DNA of 64,000 nt from Synechococcus sp. CBW1108 (GTDB taxonomy: Bacteria > Cyanobacteriota > Cyanobacteriia > PCC-6307 > Cyanobiaceae): positions 682,001 to 746,000 of the forward strand of contig NZ_CP060395.1 of the NCBI RefSeq assembly GCF_015840335.1, given 5' to 3'. The notes below the pieces were generated by a model. The model saw only the letters and a list, made by a program, of their open reading frames with translations. It was not told where the DNA came from and searched no databases. Below, one piece after another: positions 35,840-45,002 of this stretch; the first letter of the stretch is position 1, and every line of letters begins with the position of its first letter. The position numbers were made by a program, and so were the translations under genes.

Positions 35840-36397
35840 ATGCGGTCTTTACCGCTTACCCGCCGGCTTTTCCCAATGGCCTCCTCCTTTCCCTCGGCTG
35901 CCCTCCGCAAGGCCGTTCGCGTTCTTGCTCGAACCCTGCTGGCCCTGCTGCTATTCACGGGCTTCGGCAGCCCAGCTCTGGCGGCCGCCTGGACCAGCGA
36001 GCAGCTCACCGTGCCCGCCACACCAGACGGCACCCTGGTGACCTTCAGCGAGCAGGAAATCAAGGCTGGCCGGAAGGTGTTCAACAGCAGCTGCGGCGAG
36101 TGCCACGCCGGTGGCATCACCAAGACCAACCAGAACGTGGGCCTCGATCCCGAGACCCTGGCCCTGGCTACCCCATCCCGGGACAACGTCGAGGCTCTGG
36201 TGGACTACATGAAGGATCCCACCTCCTACGACGGGGAATACAGCATCGCCGACGTGCATCCGAGCATGCGCAGCAGCGACATCTTCGTGAAAATGCGCGA
36301 CCTCGACGACGACGACCTGCGTCTGATGGCCGGCTACATCCTGGTGGCCCCCAAGGTGCAGGGCATCCAGTGGGGCGGCGGCAAGATTTACTTCTGA
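35840..36397 (+). CDS. psbV: Photosystem II cytochrome c550
   Basis: An extrinsic lumenal subunit of photosystem II that stabilises the oxygen-evolving Mn cluster; 185 aa. A signal peptide (LARTLLALLLFTGFGSPALA) precedes the mature AAWTSEQLTVPATPDG. The haem site is CGECH near residue 90 and the C-terminus is IQWGGGKIYF, typical of PsbV. Starts at 35840 and 35876 both give a signal peptide; the second is closer to usual length. The last 10 nt overlap a convergent gene. Confidence 0.95.
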   Translation: MRSLPLTRRLFPMASSFPSAALRKAVRVLARTLLALLLFTGFGSPALAAAWTSEQLTVPATPDGTLVTFSEQEIKAGRKVFNSSCGECHAGGITKTNQNVGLDPETLALATPSRDNVEALVDYMKDPTSYDGEYSIADVHPSMRSSDIFVKMRDLDDDDLRLMAGYILVAPKVQGIQWGGGKIYF

Positions 36398-36771
36398 GCC
36401 CGGGAGGGCGGCTCCCTGTTGACCTGATCCAGGGAGCTCGGCAACTTGCTGTACCACCACTCCTGCAGCTCCGAACCCAACCGCTCCGTAAATAGGGTGA
36501 TCACTGTTCGGGTCGGGCGTGCCCCCGGCTGAAGCAGCTCCACCGCATAGGTGGGACAGCGCCGCGAAGCCAGATCTGCCACAAAGCGACGCCCAACCCG
36601 CCGCCAGCTGGGCTCCTTGCTCCGCCAGGCCAGCCGGCAGCAGGGCCAGGGCAATTCCTCACGGTCAAACAACCGACAGCAGGGGCCCAGCACCCGATAG
36701 GTGTACTGACCACCGGGGCTGGCGTGCTCGCTGCCTGGCTCGAGCAGGGCAGTGGCGGCCTGGGCAGACAC
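36388..36771 (-). CDS. Small conserved protein of unknown function
   Basis: A 127-residue basic protein with many Cys, Trp and Arg residues (VLGPCCRLFDREELPWPCCR). Three Cys groups could bind a metal or form disulfides. No family is recognised. It is convergent with psbV and overlaps its last 10 nt; petF lies upstream on the same strand. The central and C-terminal parts read like a folded domain (TVITLFTERLGSELQEWWYS). Confidence 0.55.
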   Translation of the reverse strand: MSAQAATALLEPGSEHASPGGQYTYRVLGPCCRLFDREELPWPCCRLAWRSKEPSWRRVGRRFVADLASRRCPTYAVELLQPGARPTRTVITLFTERLGSELQEWWYSKLPSSLDQVNREPPSRAQK

Positions 36772-36796
36772 AGATCAACGACTCCGGGATGACAAC

Positions 36797-36820
36797 AAAA
36801 AAGCCACCCCGAAGGGTGGC
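36797..36820 (-). terminator. Rho-independent terminator after petF
   Basis: On the minus strand a 7-bp stem GCCACCC/GGGTGGC closed by a TTCG tetraloop is followed by six T. It lies 32 nt beyond the petF stop and is one of the clearest intrinsic terminators in the window. Confidence 0.88.
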
Positions 36821-36851
36821 AGATAGGGGCCAGGCACTCAAGCCAGGGGGC

Positions 36852-37151
36852 TCAATAGAGCTCTTCTTCAGCGTGGGTCTTGATGGTGCAGTCGCTGGTG
36901 GGGTAAGCCACGCAGGTGAGCACGAAGCCTGCCTCGATCTGGTCGTCGTCAAGGAAGCTTTGGTCGCTCTGGTCAACGGTGCCGGTGGTCAGCTTGCCGG
37001 CACAGGTGGAGCAGGCACCAGCCCGGCAGGAGTAGGGCAGATCGACACCCTGTTCCTCAGCGGCATCGAGGATGTACTGGTCGTCAGGAACCTCGATGGT
37101 CTTGTTGAGGCCTTCGCTCTCGCTAATGAGGGTGACCTTGTAGGAAGCCAT
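36852..37151 (-). CDS. petF: Plant-type [2Fe-2S] ferredoxin
   Basis: The soluble electron carrier from photosystem I to FNR and ferredoxin-thioredoxin reductase; 99 aa. Cluster ligands are in [15 protein letters not shown] and the later [11 protein letters not shown]. It is intact, acidic and of normal length. It is transcribed alone, with a strong terminator downstream. The variable chain of ferredoxin-thioredoxin reductase, a client pathway, is coded at 47851-48069. Confidence 0.96.
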   Translation of the reverse strand: MASYKVTLISESEGLNKTIEVPDDQYILDAAEEQGVDLPYSCRAGACSTCAGKLTTGTVDQSDQSFLDDDQIEAGFVLTCVAYPTSDCTIKTHAEEELY

Positions 37152-37292
37152 GAAAAGGATTAGGGCTCACAGGTACCCGAAAGCCGGGCCTGTAGGACCC
37201 TACCTTCATACATCCGCCGCAAGCCTTTCCTGGCCATTTCCAGGCCAGGACGCTGGAAGCCCAATCAAAACCAGGGCACAGATCAGCGTGCC

Positions 37293-38213
37293 TTATGCAA
37301 CGCGCCGGATCGTCATCAGGCCCCACAGGCCCTGCTGGGCGGTGAGCTGGGCCCGCCAGCCCTGCTCCAACAGGGCCTGCTCCAGGCCTGGAGCCTGGTT
37401 CACCAACAGCCCACTCAGCAGGCCCACCCCGGTGGCGCCCAGCAGGGTGTGAAACGTCGGGGAGAGGGCCTCGATAACCGGAGCCAGGATGTTGCAGAGC
37501 AGCAGATCGGCGGGCCGGCCCTCCAGCAGGGCGGCGAGGGTTTGGGCCGACCCGAGCCCTACCTGGAGTCGATCGCTGCAGCCAGAGAGGGCGGCGTTGT
37601 CCTGGGTGGCCCGAACCGCCAGGCAATCGGTGTCCACGGCGGCCACCCGGGCCGCCCCCTGCAGCAGGGCAGCCAGGCCAAGGATGCCGCTGCCACAGCC
37701 CAGATCCGCCACCCGGATGGGGCCGAGGCTGCCGCCAGCCTGATCGGCCAGGGCCTCGATCGCCTCCAGGCACAGCCGGGTGGTGGGATGGCTGCCAGTA
37801 CCGAAGGCACTGCCTGGATCCAGCCGGATCACCCTCCGGTCTGCATGGGCAGCGGGCAGCTCCAACCAGACCGGCAGGATCAGCAGGGTGCGGCCCACCG
37901 GATCTGGCTGCCAGTGCTGCTTCCAGCTAAGGCTCCAGTCCTCGTCGTCCTGGAGGGTCCAGGTGATCGGCGGGAGTTGCAGGGCGAAGGGCTCCGCCAG
38001 GGGCGCCAGGGCCGCCTCCAGCTGCTGCCGCTCTGCTTCGGGCCAATCGGCTGCAGGCAGCCAGGCCAGCAGCTGCCGCTGCAGGGGCGCCTCCGGACGG
38101 TGGCGCAGCGCCACCCTGGGGATGCCCAGCAATTCGAGCTTCCAGAGCAGGGATTCCTCCAGTTCTGGCGGGCATGCCAGCTCCAGCCGCCACCAGCTCA
38201 GGGGGCATGGCAT
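37293..38213 (-). CDS. prmA: Ribosomal protein L11 methyltransferase
   Basis: Trimethylates ribosomal protein L11; 306 aa. The SAM site VADLGCGSGILGLAALLQGA is near residues 170-190 and the catalytic-region NILAPVIEAL follows. GSAFGTGSHPTTRLCLEAIE is the conserved PrmA motif. Its start overlaps the serA stop by one nucleotide, so it is read from the serA message. Confidence 0.93.
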   Translation of the reverse strand: MPCPLSWWRLELACPPELEESLLWKLELLGIPRVALRHRPEAPLQRQLLAWLPAADWPEAERQQLEAALAPLAEPFALQLPPITWTLQDDEDWSLSWKQHWQPDPVGRTLLILPVWLELPAAHADRRVIRLDPGSAFGTGSHPTTRLCLEAIEALADQAGGSLGPIRVADLGCGSGILGLAALLQGAARVAAVDTDCLAVRATQDNAALSGCSDRLQVGLGSAQTLAALLEGRPADLLLCNILAPVIEALSPTFHTLLGATGVGLLSGLLVNQAPGLEQALLEQGWRAQLTAQQGLWGLMTIRRVA

Positions 38214-39799
38214 CAGAGGGTAACCGGATGGGCTGCCTGGATGCCGTTGATGGCAAGCACCGAAGCCAGCAGGGTCGGCGGAATCGGGTCGTCCAGGCTC
38301 AGCACCATCACGGCATCACCGCGCACGATGCGGCGACCCACCTGCATCGAGGCGATGTTGACGTTGTGTTCGCCCAGCAGGGAGCCCAGCTCGCCGATGA
38401 TCCCGGGCATGTCGCGGTGGCGGGTAAACAGCATGTGGCGGCTGGGGACCACGTTCACCGGGAACTCATCAATGCTGGTAATACGCAGCTCACCCTCGGC
38501 GAACACCGCCCCGGTGACGCTGTGGCTGGCCTGGGGGCTGCGGGAGCGCAACTGCAGGGAGCCAGCGGCAAAATCGCGGCTGGCGTCGTCCTTTACCTCC
38601 AGAACATGGATACCCCGCTCCTTGGCCTCGAGGCTGGCATTGACGTAGTTGATGCTGTCCCCTAGGGCTGTGGAGAGCAGACCCTTGAGGGCCGCCACCA
38701 CGAGCGGCTGGGCAGGGTGCACGGCGAAATCACCCTGGAGGCGGACCTCCAGCTGGCTGATCGGGCCGCCGGCCAGCTGGCTGATGAGTTGGCCGAGGGT
38801 TTCGGCCAACTGCAGGTGGGGCTTGAGCTGCTCCATCACCTCGGCATTGAGGCCGGGGATGTTGACCGCACTGCGGGCGGGCAGGCCCAGCAACACATCG
38901 CGGATCTGCTCAGCCACGTCGATGGCCACATTCTCCTGAGCCTCTTCAGTGGAGGCGCCGAGGTGGGGAGTGAGGATCAGCCGCTCCTTGACCGATCGCA
39001 GGGGGGAGCCGGCCTCAAGGGGCTCCTTGGCGTACACGTCAAGGGCCGCGCCGCCGATGGTGCCATTTTCAACCGCCGCGGCCAGGGCTGCCTCGTCAAT
39101 GATGCCGCCACGGGCACAGTTGACGATGCGGGCCGTCGGTTTCATCGTCTTCAGCAGCTCCGCGTTCACCAGGTTCTCGGTGTCGGGGGTGCGGGGCAGG
39201 TGCAGGCTGACGTAATCGGCCTCGGCAAACAGGGCCGGCAGGGTCAGCAGCCGCACCTGCATCTGCTGGGCCCGTTCGGCCGACACATAGGGGTCGTAGG
39301 CCATCACATCCATGCCCATGGCCTTGCCCACCCGGGCCACGTGGGAGCCGATCTTGCCCAGACCAACCACGCCAAGCTTCTTTTTATAAAGCTCGTTACC
39401 GACGTATTTCTTGCGGTCCCAGCCGCCGGCCATGGTGCTGGCGTGGGCGTTGGGCACATGGCGCGAAAGAGCCAGCATCAGGGCCAGGGCCTGCTCAGCA
39501 GCGGCGATGGTGTTGCCCTCAGGCGAGTTCACCACCAGCACACCCCGCTTGGTGGCGGCCGGCACGTCCACGTTGTCCACCCCGACGCCGGCGCGGCCAA
39601 TGATCCGCAGTTTGTCGGCCGCTTCAATGATTTCGGCGGTCACCGTGGTGCCGGAGCGGATCATCAGGGCTTCGTAGTCGCCGATGATCGCCCTGAGCTC
39701 CTCCGGTGGAAGGCCAATGCGCACATCCACCTGGGCCACCTGGGAAAGGATGTCAATCCCCGCCTGGTCGATCGGATCCGAAACGAGAACCTTTGTCAT
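38213..39799 (-). CDS. serA: D-3-phosphoglycerate dehydrogenase
   Basis: The first step of serine synthesis, oxidising 3-phosphoglycerate with NAD; 528 aa, the long type. Substrate-binding domain, NAD domain (GVVGLGKIGSHVARVGKAMG), the catalytic His region LILTPHLGASTEEAQ, an intervening domain and a C-terminal ACT domain (RHRDMPGIIGELGSLLGEHN) are all present. Upstream in-frame codons were dropped in favour of the ATG at 39799 (MTKVLVSDPI). Confidence 0.96.
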   Translation of the reverse strand: MTKVLVSDPIDQAGIDILSQVAQVDVRIGLPPEELRAIIGDYEALMIRSGTTVTAEIIEAADKLRIIGRAGVGVDNVDVPAATKRGVLVVNSPEGNTIAAAEQALALMLALSRHVPNAHASTMAGGWDRKKYVGNELYKKKLGVVGLGKIGSHVARVGKAMGMDVMAYDPYVSAERAQQMQVRLLTLPALFAEADYVSLHLPRTPDTENLVNAELLKTMKPTARIVNCARGGIIDEAALAAAVENGTIGGAALDVYAKEPLEAGSPLRSVKERLILTPHLGASTEEAQENVAIDVAEQIRDVLLGLPARSAVNIPGLNAEVMEQLKPHLQLAETLGQLISQLAGGPISQLEVRLQGDFAVHPAQPLVVAALKGLLSTALGDSINYVNASLEAKERGIHVLEVKDDASRDFAAGSLQLRSRSPQASHSVTGAVFAEGELRITSIDEFPVNVVPSRHMLFTRHRDMPGIIGELGSLLGEHNVNIASMQVGRRIVRGDAVMVLSLDDPIPPTLLASVLAINGIQAAHPVTL

Positions 39800-39880
39800 G
39801 CCCAGCGGTGGGGAGGGTGAGCCGGGGGTGCAGTGTAGTGAGCGGTGAGAATTCCCCATCCCGAACCAAGAGAGCAGAGC

Positions 39881-40384
39881 GTGGGTACGAGTGTGGTAGT
39901 GGTGCTCAATGACCGCAAACGGATGCAGCAACTGCGGGATCGCCTGGCGGATCTGCAGCCACCCCTGCTGCAACTGGAGGCGATCGGCCCAGGCGAGCAG
40001 ACCCTGGCCGAGGTGGCCCGACTCAACCCAGCGATCGCCCGTCGCAATCGGCAGCGCACCATGGCCCGCTGGCTGATTCCCTTTGGCTTCCTGGCCGGCC
40101 TCACCTTCACTTACATCACCGATCTCGACACCTTCGCCTTTGCCGGAGCCTGGAGCCAGCACCTGATCGGCGCCCTGCTCGGCATGGGCTCGGGTTGGAT
40201 GGGCAGCTTCGCCGCCGCCGCCAGCGTGAGTTCGGAGGAAGACGACCGCATCCGCAGCCTGCGCAACCGGGTGGAGGAGGGCAACTGGCTGCTGCTGGCG
40301 GAAACCGCCAATGGGGTGGAGATGCCCTGGATCAGCCTGCAGCAGGCCAAACCCCTCGCCGTGGTGCGACTGGGCGATGGTTAA
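39881..40384 (+). CDS. Conserved membrane protein of unknown function
   Basis: A 167-residue protein from a GTG at 39881 (VGTSVVVVLNDRKRMQQLRD); an upstream ATG at 39845 is possible but adds a non-conserved stretch and lies closer to the divergent serA promoter. Two hydrophobic segments lie near residues 65-115 (WLIPFGFLAGLTFTYI and LIGALLGMGSGWMGSFAAAA). The soluble C-terminus is charged. It is 12 nt ahead of the S4-domain gene and may be co-transcribed. Confidence 0.65.
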   Translation: MGTSVVVVLNDRKRMQQLRDRLADLQPPLLQLEAIGPGEQTLAEVARLNPAIARRNRQRTMARWLIPFGFLAGLTFTYITDLDTFAFAGAWSQHLIGALLGMGSGWMGSFAAAASVSSEEDDRIRSLRNRVEEGNWLLLAETANGVEMPWISLQQAKPLAVVRLGDG

Positions 40385-40396
40385 CGGGGAATCACT

Positions 40397-41185
40397 TTGA
40401 CGTTGCCACGGCACGAATTACTCGAAGGCAGTGCCCACCCCCAGGAGCTCGAGGCCGTGATTGCGGCGGCTGAGCAGGGCCTGCGCAGCTGGGAGCCCGT
40501 CTGGACAGACTTCATGGACGGCGGTCTGCGCGAGGAGGCGGAGCAACGGTTGGCCACCCTGGCCGAACTCGACCTGGCCAGCTGGGGAGGTTTTCCGGGC
40601 GCTGAGCGGCGGCGACTGTTGCTGCAGCGCCGCGAAACAGCTCTGGCAGCAAACGCCCTCCCCAGCGGGTTGCTGGGTCTGGAGATCAGCGGCAACTTCC
40701 TGTTTGATCAGGCCGAGCGGGCCGACTTCCGCAGCGGCCTGCTGGCGGCCGGCGCCAGCCAGGGTGGCCTTGGCGACATCTGGCTGCGGGGCGACCGCGG
40801 CGCCCAGGCCATCGTCACCGCAAGCCAGGCCGCCTCTTTGGACGGCCTGGGCGCCAGCGTGCGCTCGGTGGAAGTGCGCCTGGAGGTCCGCCCCCTGGAG
40901 CAGCTGCAGCTGCCAGCCGAGCGCCAGCCCCGTCGCTTTCAGACGGTGGAGGCATCCCTGCGGCTGGATGCGGTGGCCTCAGCTGGCTTTGGCCTAGCTC
41001 GCAACCGCATGGTCGAAAAGATCCGCCAGGGCAAGGTGCGGCTCAATTGGCAACCGATCAGCAGCCCCAGCCGGCTGCTGCAGAAGGGCGATCGGGTTCA
41101 GCTGGAAGGCCGCGGTGAGCTGAGGCTTGAGGCGGTGGAATCCACCAAGCGGGAGCGCTGGCGAATCGCCATCCTGCGCTGCTAG
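40397..41185 (+). CDS. Photosystem II S4-domain protein (YlmH-like)
   Basis: A 262-residue RNA-binding protein. The C-terminal S4 domain reads SAGFGLARNRMVEKIRQGKV, then LQKGDRVQLEGRGELRL. The N-terminal part (LRSWEPVWTDFMDG, GLLGLEISGNF) matches the cyanobacterial and plastid family called photosystem II S4-domain protein. The precise role is unproven. A tRNA gene follows after 34 nt. Confidence 0.85.
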   Translation: MTLPRHELLEGSAHPQELEAVIAAAEQGLRSWEPVWTDFMDGGLREEAEQRLATLAELDLASWGGFPGAERRRLLLQRRETALAANALPSGLLGLEISGNFLFDQAERADFRSGLLAAGASQGGLGDIWLRGDRGAQAIVTASQAASLDGLGASVRSVEVRLEVRPLEQLQLPAERQPRRFQTVEASLRLDAVASAGFGLARNRMVEKIRQGKVRLNWQPISSPSRLLQKGDRVQLEGRGELRLEAVESTKRERWRIAILRC

Positions 41186-41219
41186 GGGCTGGTGGTTCTG
41201 TAAAGTCGAAAGGCTTCTG

Positions 41220-41291
41220 GGGCGATTAGCTCAGAGGTAGAGCACTACTTTGACACGGTAGGAGTCACTGGTTCGATTCCAGTATCGCCCA
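41220..41291 (+). tRNA. tRNA-Val (anticodon GAC)
   Basis: A full cloverleaf: acceptor arm GGGCGAT paired with ATCGCCC, D arm GCTC/GAGC, anticodon stem CTACT/GGTAG with loop TTGACAC, and T arm CTGG/CCAG around TTCGATT. The anticodon GAC reads GUC/GUU valine codons. The discriminator base is A and the CCA end is not encoded. Confidence 0.95.
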
Positions 41292-41386
41292 TTTATTGCA
41301 TCAATCTTTCTCGCCTCGCCCGTCTTTAATTTAACAGTTTTAACTCGACCATTTTTACACCTGAGCATCAATTACGTTTCGGCCAG

Positions 41387-42778
41387 ATGGCAATCACGGC
41401 AACCGATCTGACCGTTGTTGTCGGCCTGGCTCGCTCCGGTATCGGGGCCGCCAAGCTGCTACGCCATCGCGGCCAGCCGGTGCTGGTGATCGAAAGCCAG
41501 AGCAGCCCCGAGCTTCAAGCCAAGGCAGCCCAACTGCAGCAGCTCGGTATCGAGGTTCAACTTGGCACCCCCCTGAGCCCCGAGACTTTCGCCGCTCTCA
41601 CCCCCGCCGTCAGAAGCGTGGTGGTGAGCCCCGGCATCCGCTGGGACCACCCCACCCTGGCCTGGCTGCGGCAGCAGGGAATCTGCGTCCAGGGGGAAAT
41701 GGAGCTGGCCTTTGGGGCCAGCGGCGGCGTGCCCTGGATCGGCATCACCGGCACAAATGGCAAAACCACAGTCACCCACCTGGTGAGCCACCTGCTGCGG
41801 CATGGGGGCCTGGACGCCCCCATGGGAGGAAATGTGGGCTTTTCAGCCACCGAGCTGGTGCTCGCACGGCTCGAAAGCGGCGCCCCCCCTCCCGATTGGC
41901 TGGTAATGGAGCTCAGCAGCTACCAGATCGAAGCAGCTCCGAAGCTGGCTCCCCGGCTTGGCATCTGGACCACCCTCACCCCGGACCATCTCGAGCGCCA
42001 CGGCAGCCTTGAGGCCTACCGCGCCATCAAACGCAGCCTGTTGGAGCGATCGGCGGTGCCCATCCTCAACGCCGACGATCCCGACCTCCGCGCCCACGCC
42101 GCCAGCTGGAGTCGGGCCACCTGGATCACAGCCGGCAGCCGGGACTCCCTACCGGGCCCAATCCAGCCCAGTCTCTGGATCGAAAACGACACGGTGATGG
42201 GGGGCGGCAAAGCGCTCATGGACTCCAATTGTCTGGCCATGCCAGGCGCCCACAATCGCCAAAACCTGCTGCTGGCGGTGGCGGCCGGCCTCGAAGCAGG
42301 CCTGAGCGGCGCCCAGATGGAGAGGGCCTTGCGCGCCTTTCCCGGGGTGCCCCACCGGCTTGAGCGGCTGCCGGAACGACAGGGAATCACCTTTTACAAC
42401 GACAGCAAGGCCACCAATTACGACGCCGCCGAAGTCGCCCTCAAGGCCCTGACGGGGCCGCTGGTGGTGCTGGCCGGCGGCCAGTCCAAACAGGGCAATC
42501 CCGGCAGCTGGCTGGCGGCCCTTGGGGAAAAGGCTGCGGCTGTGGTGCTGTTTGGAGCAGCCCAGGCGGAATTCCAAGAGCTGCTCAGGGAGGCTGGCTT
42601 TCCCGGGGCCGTGCACCGCTGCCAAGCCCTCACAGACGGCGTCCCCCTTGCGGCCCAGCTGGCCCAGGCCCATCAGTGCCGGGCCGTGCTGCTGTCTCCA
42701 GCCTGCGCCAGCTTTGATCAATACGGCGATTTTGAAGCCCGCGGCGACCACTTCCGCCAACTGGTGGAGGCCCTGTAA
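41387..42778 (+). CDS. murD: UDP-N-acetylmuramoyl-L-alanine-D-glutamate ligase
   Basis: Adds D-Glu to the peptidoglycan precursor in the cytoplasm; 463 aa. The ATP site WIGITGTNGKTTVTHLVSHL is near residues 118-137. Other Mur ligase motifs are the TLTPDHLERHGSLEAY stretch, FYNDSKATNYDAAEVAL and the C-terminal domain. The N-terminal Rossmann segment is VVGLARSGIGAAKLLRHRGQ. It is intact. Confidence 0.96.
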   Translation: MAITATDLTVVVGLARSGIGAAKLLRHRGQPVLVIESQSSPELQAKAAQLQQLGIEVQLGTPLSPETFAALTPAVRSVVVSPGIRWDHPTLAWLRQQGICVQGEMELAFGASGGVPWIGITGTNGKTTVTHLVSHLLRHGGLDAPMGGNVGFSATELVLARLESGAPPPDWLVMELSSYQIEAAPKLAPRLGIWTTLTPDHLERHGSLEAYRAIKRSLLERSAVPILNADDPDLRAHAASWSRATWITAGSRDSLPGPIQPSLWIENDTVMGGGKALMDSNCLAMPGAHNRQNLLLAVAAGLEAGLSGAQMERALRAFPGVPHRLERLPERQGITFYNDSKATNYDAAEVALKALTGPLVVLAGGQSKQGNPGSWLAALGEKAAAVVLFGAAQAEFQELLREAGFPGAVHRCQALTDGVPLAAQLAQAHQCRAVLLSPACASFDQYGDFEARGDHFRQLVEAL

Positions 42779-42828
42779 ACCTGGCCGGAGGACTAGCATC
42801 GGGTCGGGAAGATTGCAGGGTTGGGGCC

Positions 42829-43287
42829 ATGGCCTACTGGTTGATGAAGAGCGAGCCTGATGTCTACGGGATCGGGCATCTACAGCGGGAAGGCACCACT
42901 CTGTGGGATGGGATTCGCAACTATCAGGCCCGCAATTTCATGCGGTCAATGCAAATCGGCGACCGGGCTTTCTTCTACCACTCAAACACCAAACCACCGG
43001 GCATTGTGGGCCTGATGGAGGTGATTGAAACCAACCTGACCGATCCCAGTCAGTTTGATTCCAGCTCCAAATACTTTGACCCTTCAGCCACCCCAGAGCG
43101 GCCCCGCTGGGACTGCGCTCGCCTGCGCTATCTGCGCAGCTTCCCAAACCTGCTGAGCCTCGACGCCCTGCGCGAGAGCTTCAGCCCTGAAGAGCTCGGC
43201 GTGGTGAGAAGGGGCAACCGCCTCTCGATCCTGCCGGTATCTGCCCCCTGTGCGGAGCGGCTGCTGGCCCTGCTCGAGGCGCCATGA
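42829..43287 (+). CDS. EVE-domain protein
   Basis: A 152-residue protein that is almost entirely an EVE domain (AYWLMKSEPDVYGIGHLQRE at the start, LWDGIRNYQARNFMRSMQIG, FFYHSNTKPPGIVGLMEV). Such PUA-like domains bind modified bases in nucleic acids; the target here is unknown. It overlaps the next gene by 4 nt. Confidence 0.85.
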   Translation: MAYWLMKSEPDVYGIGHLQREGTTLWDGIRNYQARNFMRSMQIGDRAFFYHSNTKPPGIVGLMEVIETNLTDPSQFDSSSKYFDPSATPERPRWDCARLRYLRSFPNLLSLDALRESFSPEELGVVRRGNRLSILPVSAPCAERLLALLEAP

Positions 43288-44039
43288 GCGGCCCCGCCCC
43301 CCTGGCGATCCGATCTGCCGTGGAGCGGGGTTGGCTGGCCTTCAGCCACTGTCCCTGGGTGCTGATGGGCTTCACCCTGGTAAGCGGCGCCAGCAATCTC
43401 CTGGCCCAGGTGTGGTTTCGGCGCGCGAGTGGTCGGGTGATCTCTGAGCTGGGCCAGCCCGATGGCCTGGCGATCGGCCTGGCCGCTGGCGCCTGGATCC
43501 TGTATGTAGCCACGGGCCTCTGGATGGTCGTGGGGCTGATGCGCGGATCCCTGCTGGCCCTCGACCAAGGCCGGCCCCGATTCGGCGATCTGATCCGGCT
43601 GGATGGTCGGGCCATGGTTCGCTGTTTTGGCACCCTGGGCCTGGCCCTGGTGGTGCTGGCGCTGATCGTGCGCCTGGCCCAGGCCAGTGCCTGGCTGCTC
43701 ACCTTGCTCCAGCCGCTACTGGCACCGCTGCCGCTGCTGGCGGGCGTGGCTGCTGCCATTTACCTCAGTGCAGACCAGATCCTCTGCCTGCCCCTCAGCC
43801 TGATCGGGGGCCTCAATCCGGTGGCCGCCTTTCAGGGCAGCCGGGCCGCCACCGATCCCCACTGGCTCCACGCCCTGGGACTAACCATGGTGCTGCTCGC
43901 GATGGTGCTCGCCGGTTTCCTGGTGCTGGTGGTGGGCCTGGTGGTCGCCCTACCGGTCGCCACCTGCACACTCACTGCCGCATATCAGCAATTGTTCGGA
44001 GCTGGGCAGGGAACAGGTTGGCGAGATAACAGCGGGTGA
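43284..44039 (+). CDS. Multi-pass membrane protein, DUF975-like
   Basis: A 251-residue protein with five to six hydrophobic segments, the clearest being LALVVLALIVRLAQASAWLL and VLLAMVLAGFLVLVVGLVVA. The Pro/Ala/Thr tail PVATCTLTAAYQQLFG is the kind seen in DUF975-type proteins. The function is unknown. It overlaps the EVE gene by 4 nt and its last 68 nt overlap a convergent gene. Confidence 0.65.
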   Translation: MSGPAPLAIRSAVERGWLAFSHCPWVLMGFTLVSGASNLLAQVWFRRASGRVISELGQPDGLAIGLAAGAWILYVATGLWMVVGLMRGSLLALDQGRPRFGDLIRLDGRAMVRCFGTLGLALVVLALIVRLAQASAWLLTLLQPLLAPLPLLAGVAAAIYLSADQILCLPLSLIGGLNPVAAFQGSRAATDPHWLHALGLTMVLLAMVLAGFLVLVVGLVVALPVATCTLTAAYQQLFGAGQGTGWRDNSG

Positions 44040-44313
44040 CCTCGCGGCTGCCCAGGCCGTTTTGCACCAAAAAACCGGCCAGCGCGGCCTGGAAAAGGCG
44101 ATATTGATCCCAGTTGGGATGCTGGGCAATGAAGCCTGCCATCGAGGCCAGCAATTCCCGGGGCACCTCAGTGCAGAAGCTGATGGTTTGGCTTTCCCCA
44201 GATTCACAGCCAGAGGCCCCAACCACTGGGGGCTCGAGTGCGCTTGCTCGGACGCTTCCAAGGGCCTGCGGTTCCACGGCGGTATGAGCGGGGTCTTGGC
44301 ACCAGTTCCCCAC
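43972..44313 (-). CDS. DUF2811-family protein
   Basis: A 113-residue protein whose C-terminal 70 residues fit DUF2811: ISFCTEVPRELLASMAGFIA, HPNWDQYRLFQAALAGFLVQ, then TRCYLANLF. The first 45 residues are not conserved and the real start may be a downstream GTG. Its last 68 nt are antisense to the end of the membrane-protein gene. The function is unknown; the family is known to me only from cyanobacteria. Confidence 0.7.
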   Translation of the reverse strand: MGNWCQDPAHTAVEPQALGSVRASALEPPVVGASGCESGESQTISFCTEVPRELLASMAGFIAQHPNWDQYRLFQAALAGFLVQNGLGSREVTRCYLANLFPAQLRTIADMRQ

Positions 44314-44617
44314 ATCCGCTGCAGACCGTCAAATCTCGTCAGGCAAGCCTTTCGCCCCCCATCCCGCGCTGAGATTGGGCTCTGGGCCTGGTCCCTGGCC
44401 GGGCCCAGGCCAACAGTGTCCCAGCAGGTGGCTCCAGGGCCGCAGTTGTCAAGGGGAAACTGGCCAAGGCCGCCATTCTCCCCAGCTCCCGGGCCCCGGG
44501 CGGGCTCTGGAGCGGCGAGCTGGGGAAAAGCTGGGCAAAACCCCGCACTACCTGGGGGTTAGGCGGGAATCGGGCCGTAATCAACAGTGCTGATCAAAGC
44601 CCGGATCCAGCCGGATC
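44314..44617. other. Intergenic stretch without a recognisable gene
   Basis: About 300 bp between the DUF2811 and DUF1818 genes, both on the minus strand. A short open frame on the minus strand (44339-44584) has no family resemblance and poor start context. Nothing else is seen. Confidence 0.4.
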
Positions 44618-44992
44618 TCAACCTGAATTGTTGCCGAGAGCCCCTAGGGCTGCGACCAATGCCTGGCTGACCGATGGCGGCCAGCTGCCTTCCACGGCTC
44701 GGAGCCCCCCCGAGGGGGTCAGCACGAAACGCAGCGTCCATGCCTCCAGGTCTCCCTCCAGAGCCAGCCAGAGCTGACCCCGCTCCAATTCAAGGGTGAT
44801 CGCCTCCTGGGGCATCAGCTGGGCGGCCAGGGCGCAATGCTCCCGCAGCAATTCGAGCAAGCCTCTCTGCAGCTCGCCAGCCTCGGCGGCGGTCAGCTCC
44901 ACGGCCCAGCCCGGGCCTCCAACCAAAACGGAAAAAGGGTGGCGGGCCGGGTCCACCAGCCAACGCCACCCTTCCCCCTCTTGAACCTGCAT
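44618..44992 (-). CDS. DUF1818-family protein
   Basis: A 124-residue soluble protein; the start EGEGWRWLVDPARHPFSVLV and the middle LTAAEAGELQRGLLELLREH match the cyanobacterial DUF1818 family. LTLELERGQLWLALEGD-like strands follow. The function is unknown. It is 10 nt downstream of rpoZ on the same strand and probably shares its transcript. Confidence 0.78.
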   Translation of the reverse strand: MQVQEGEGWRWLVDPARHPFSVLVGGPGWAVELTAAEAGELQRGLLELLREHCALAAQLMPQEAITLELERGQLWLALEGDLEAWTLRFVLTPSGGLRAVEGSWPPSVSQALVAALGALGNNSG

Positions 44993-45002
44993 CCTGGGGG
45001 AA

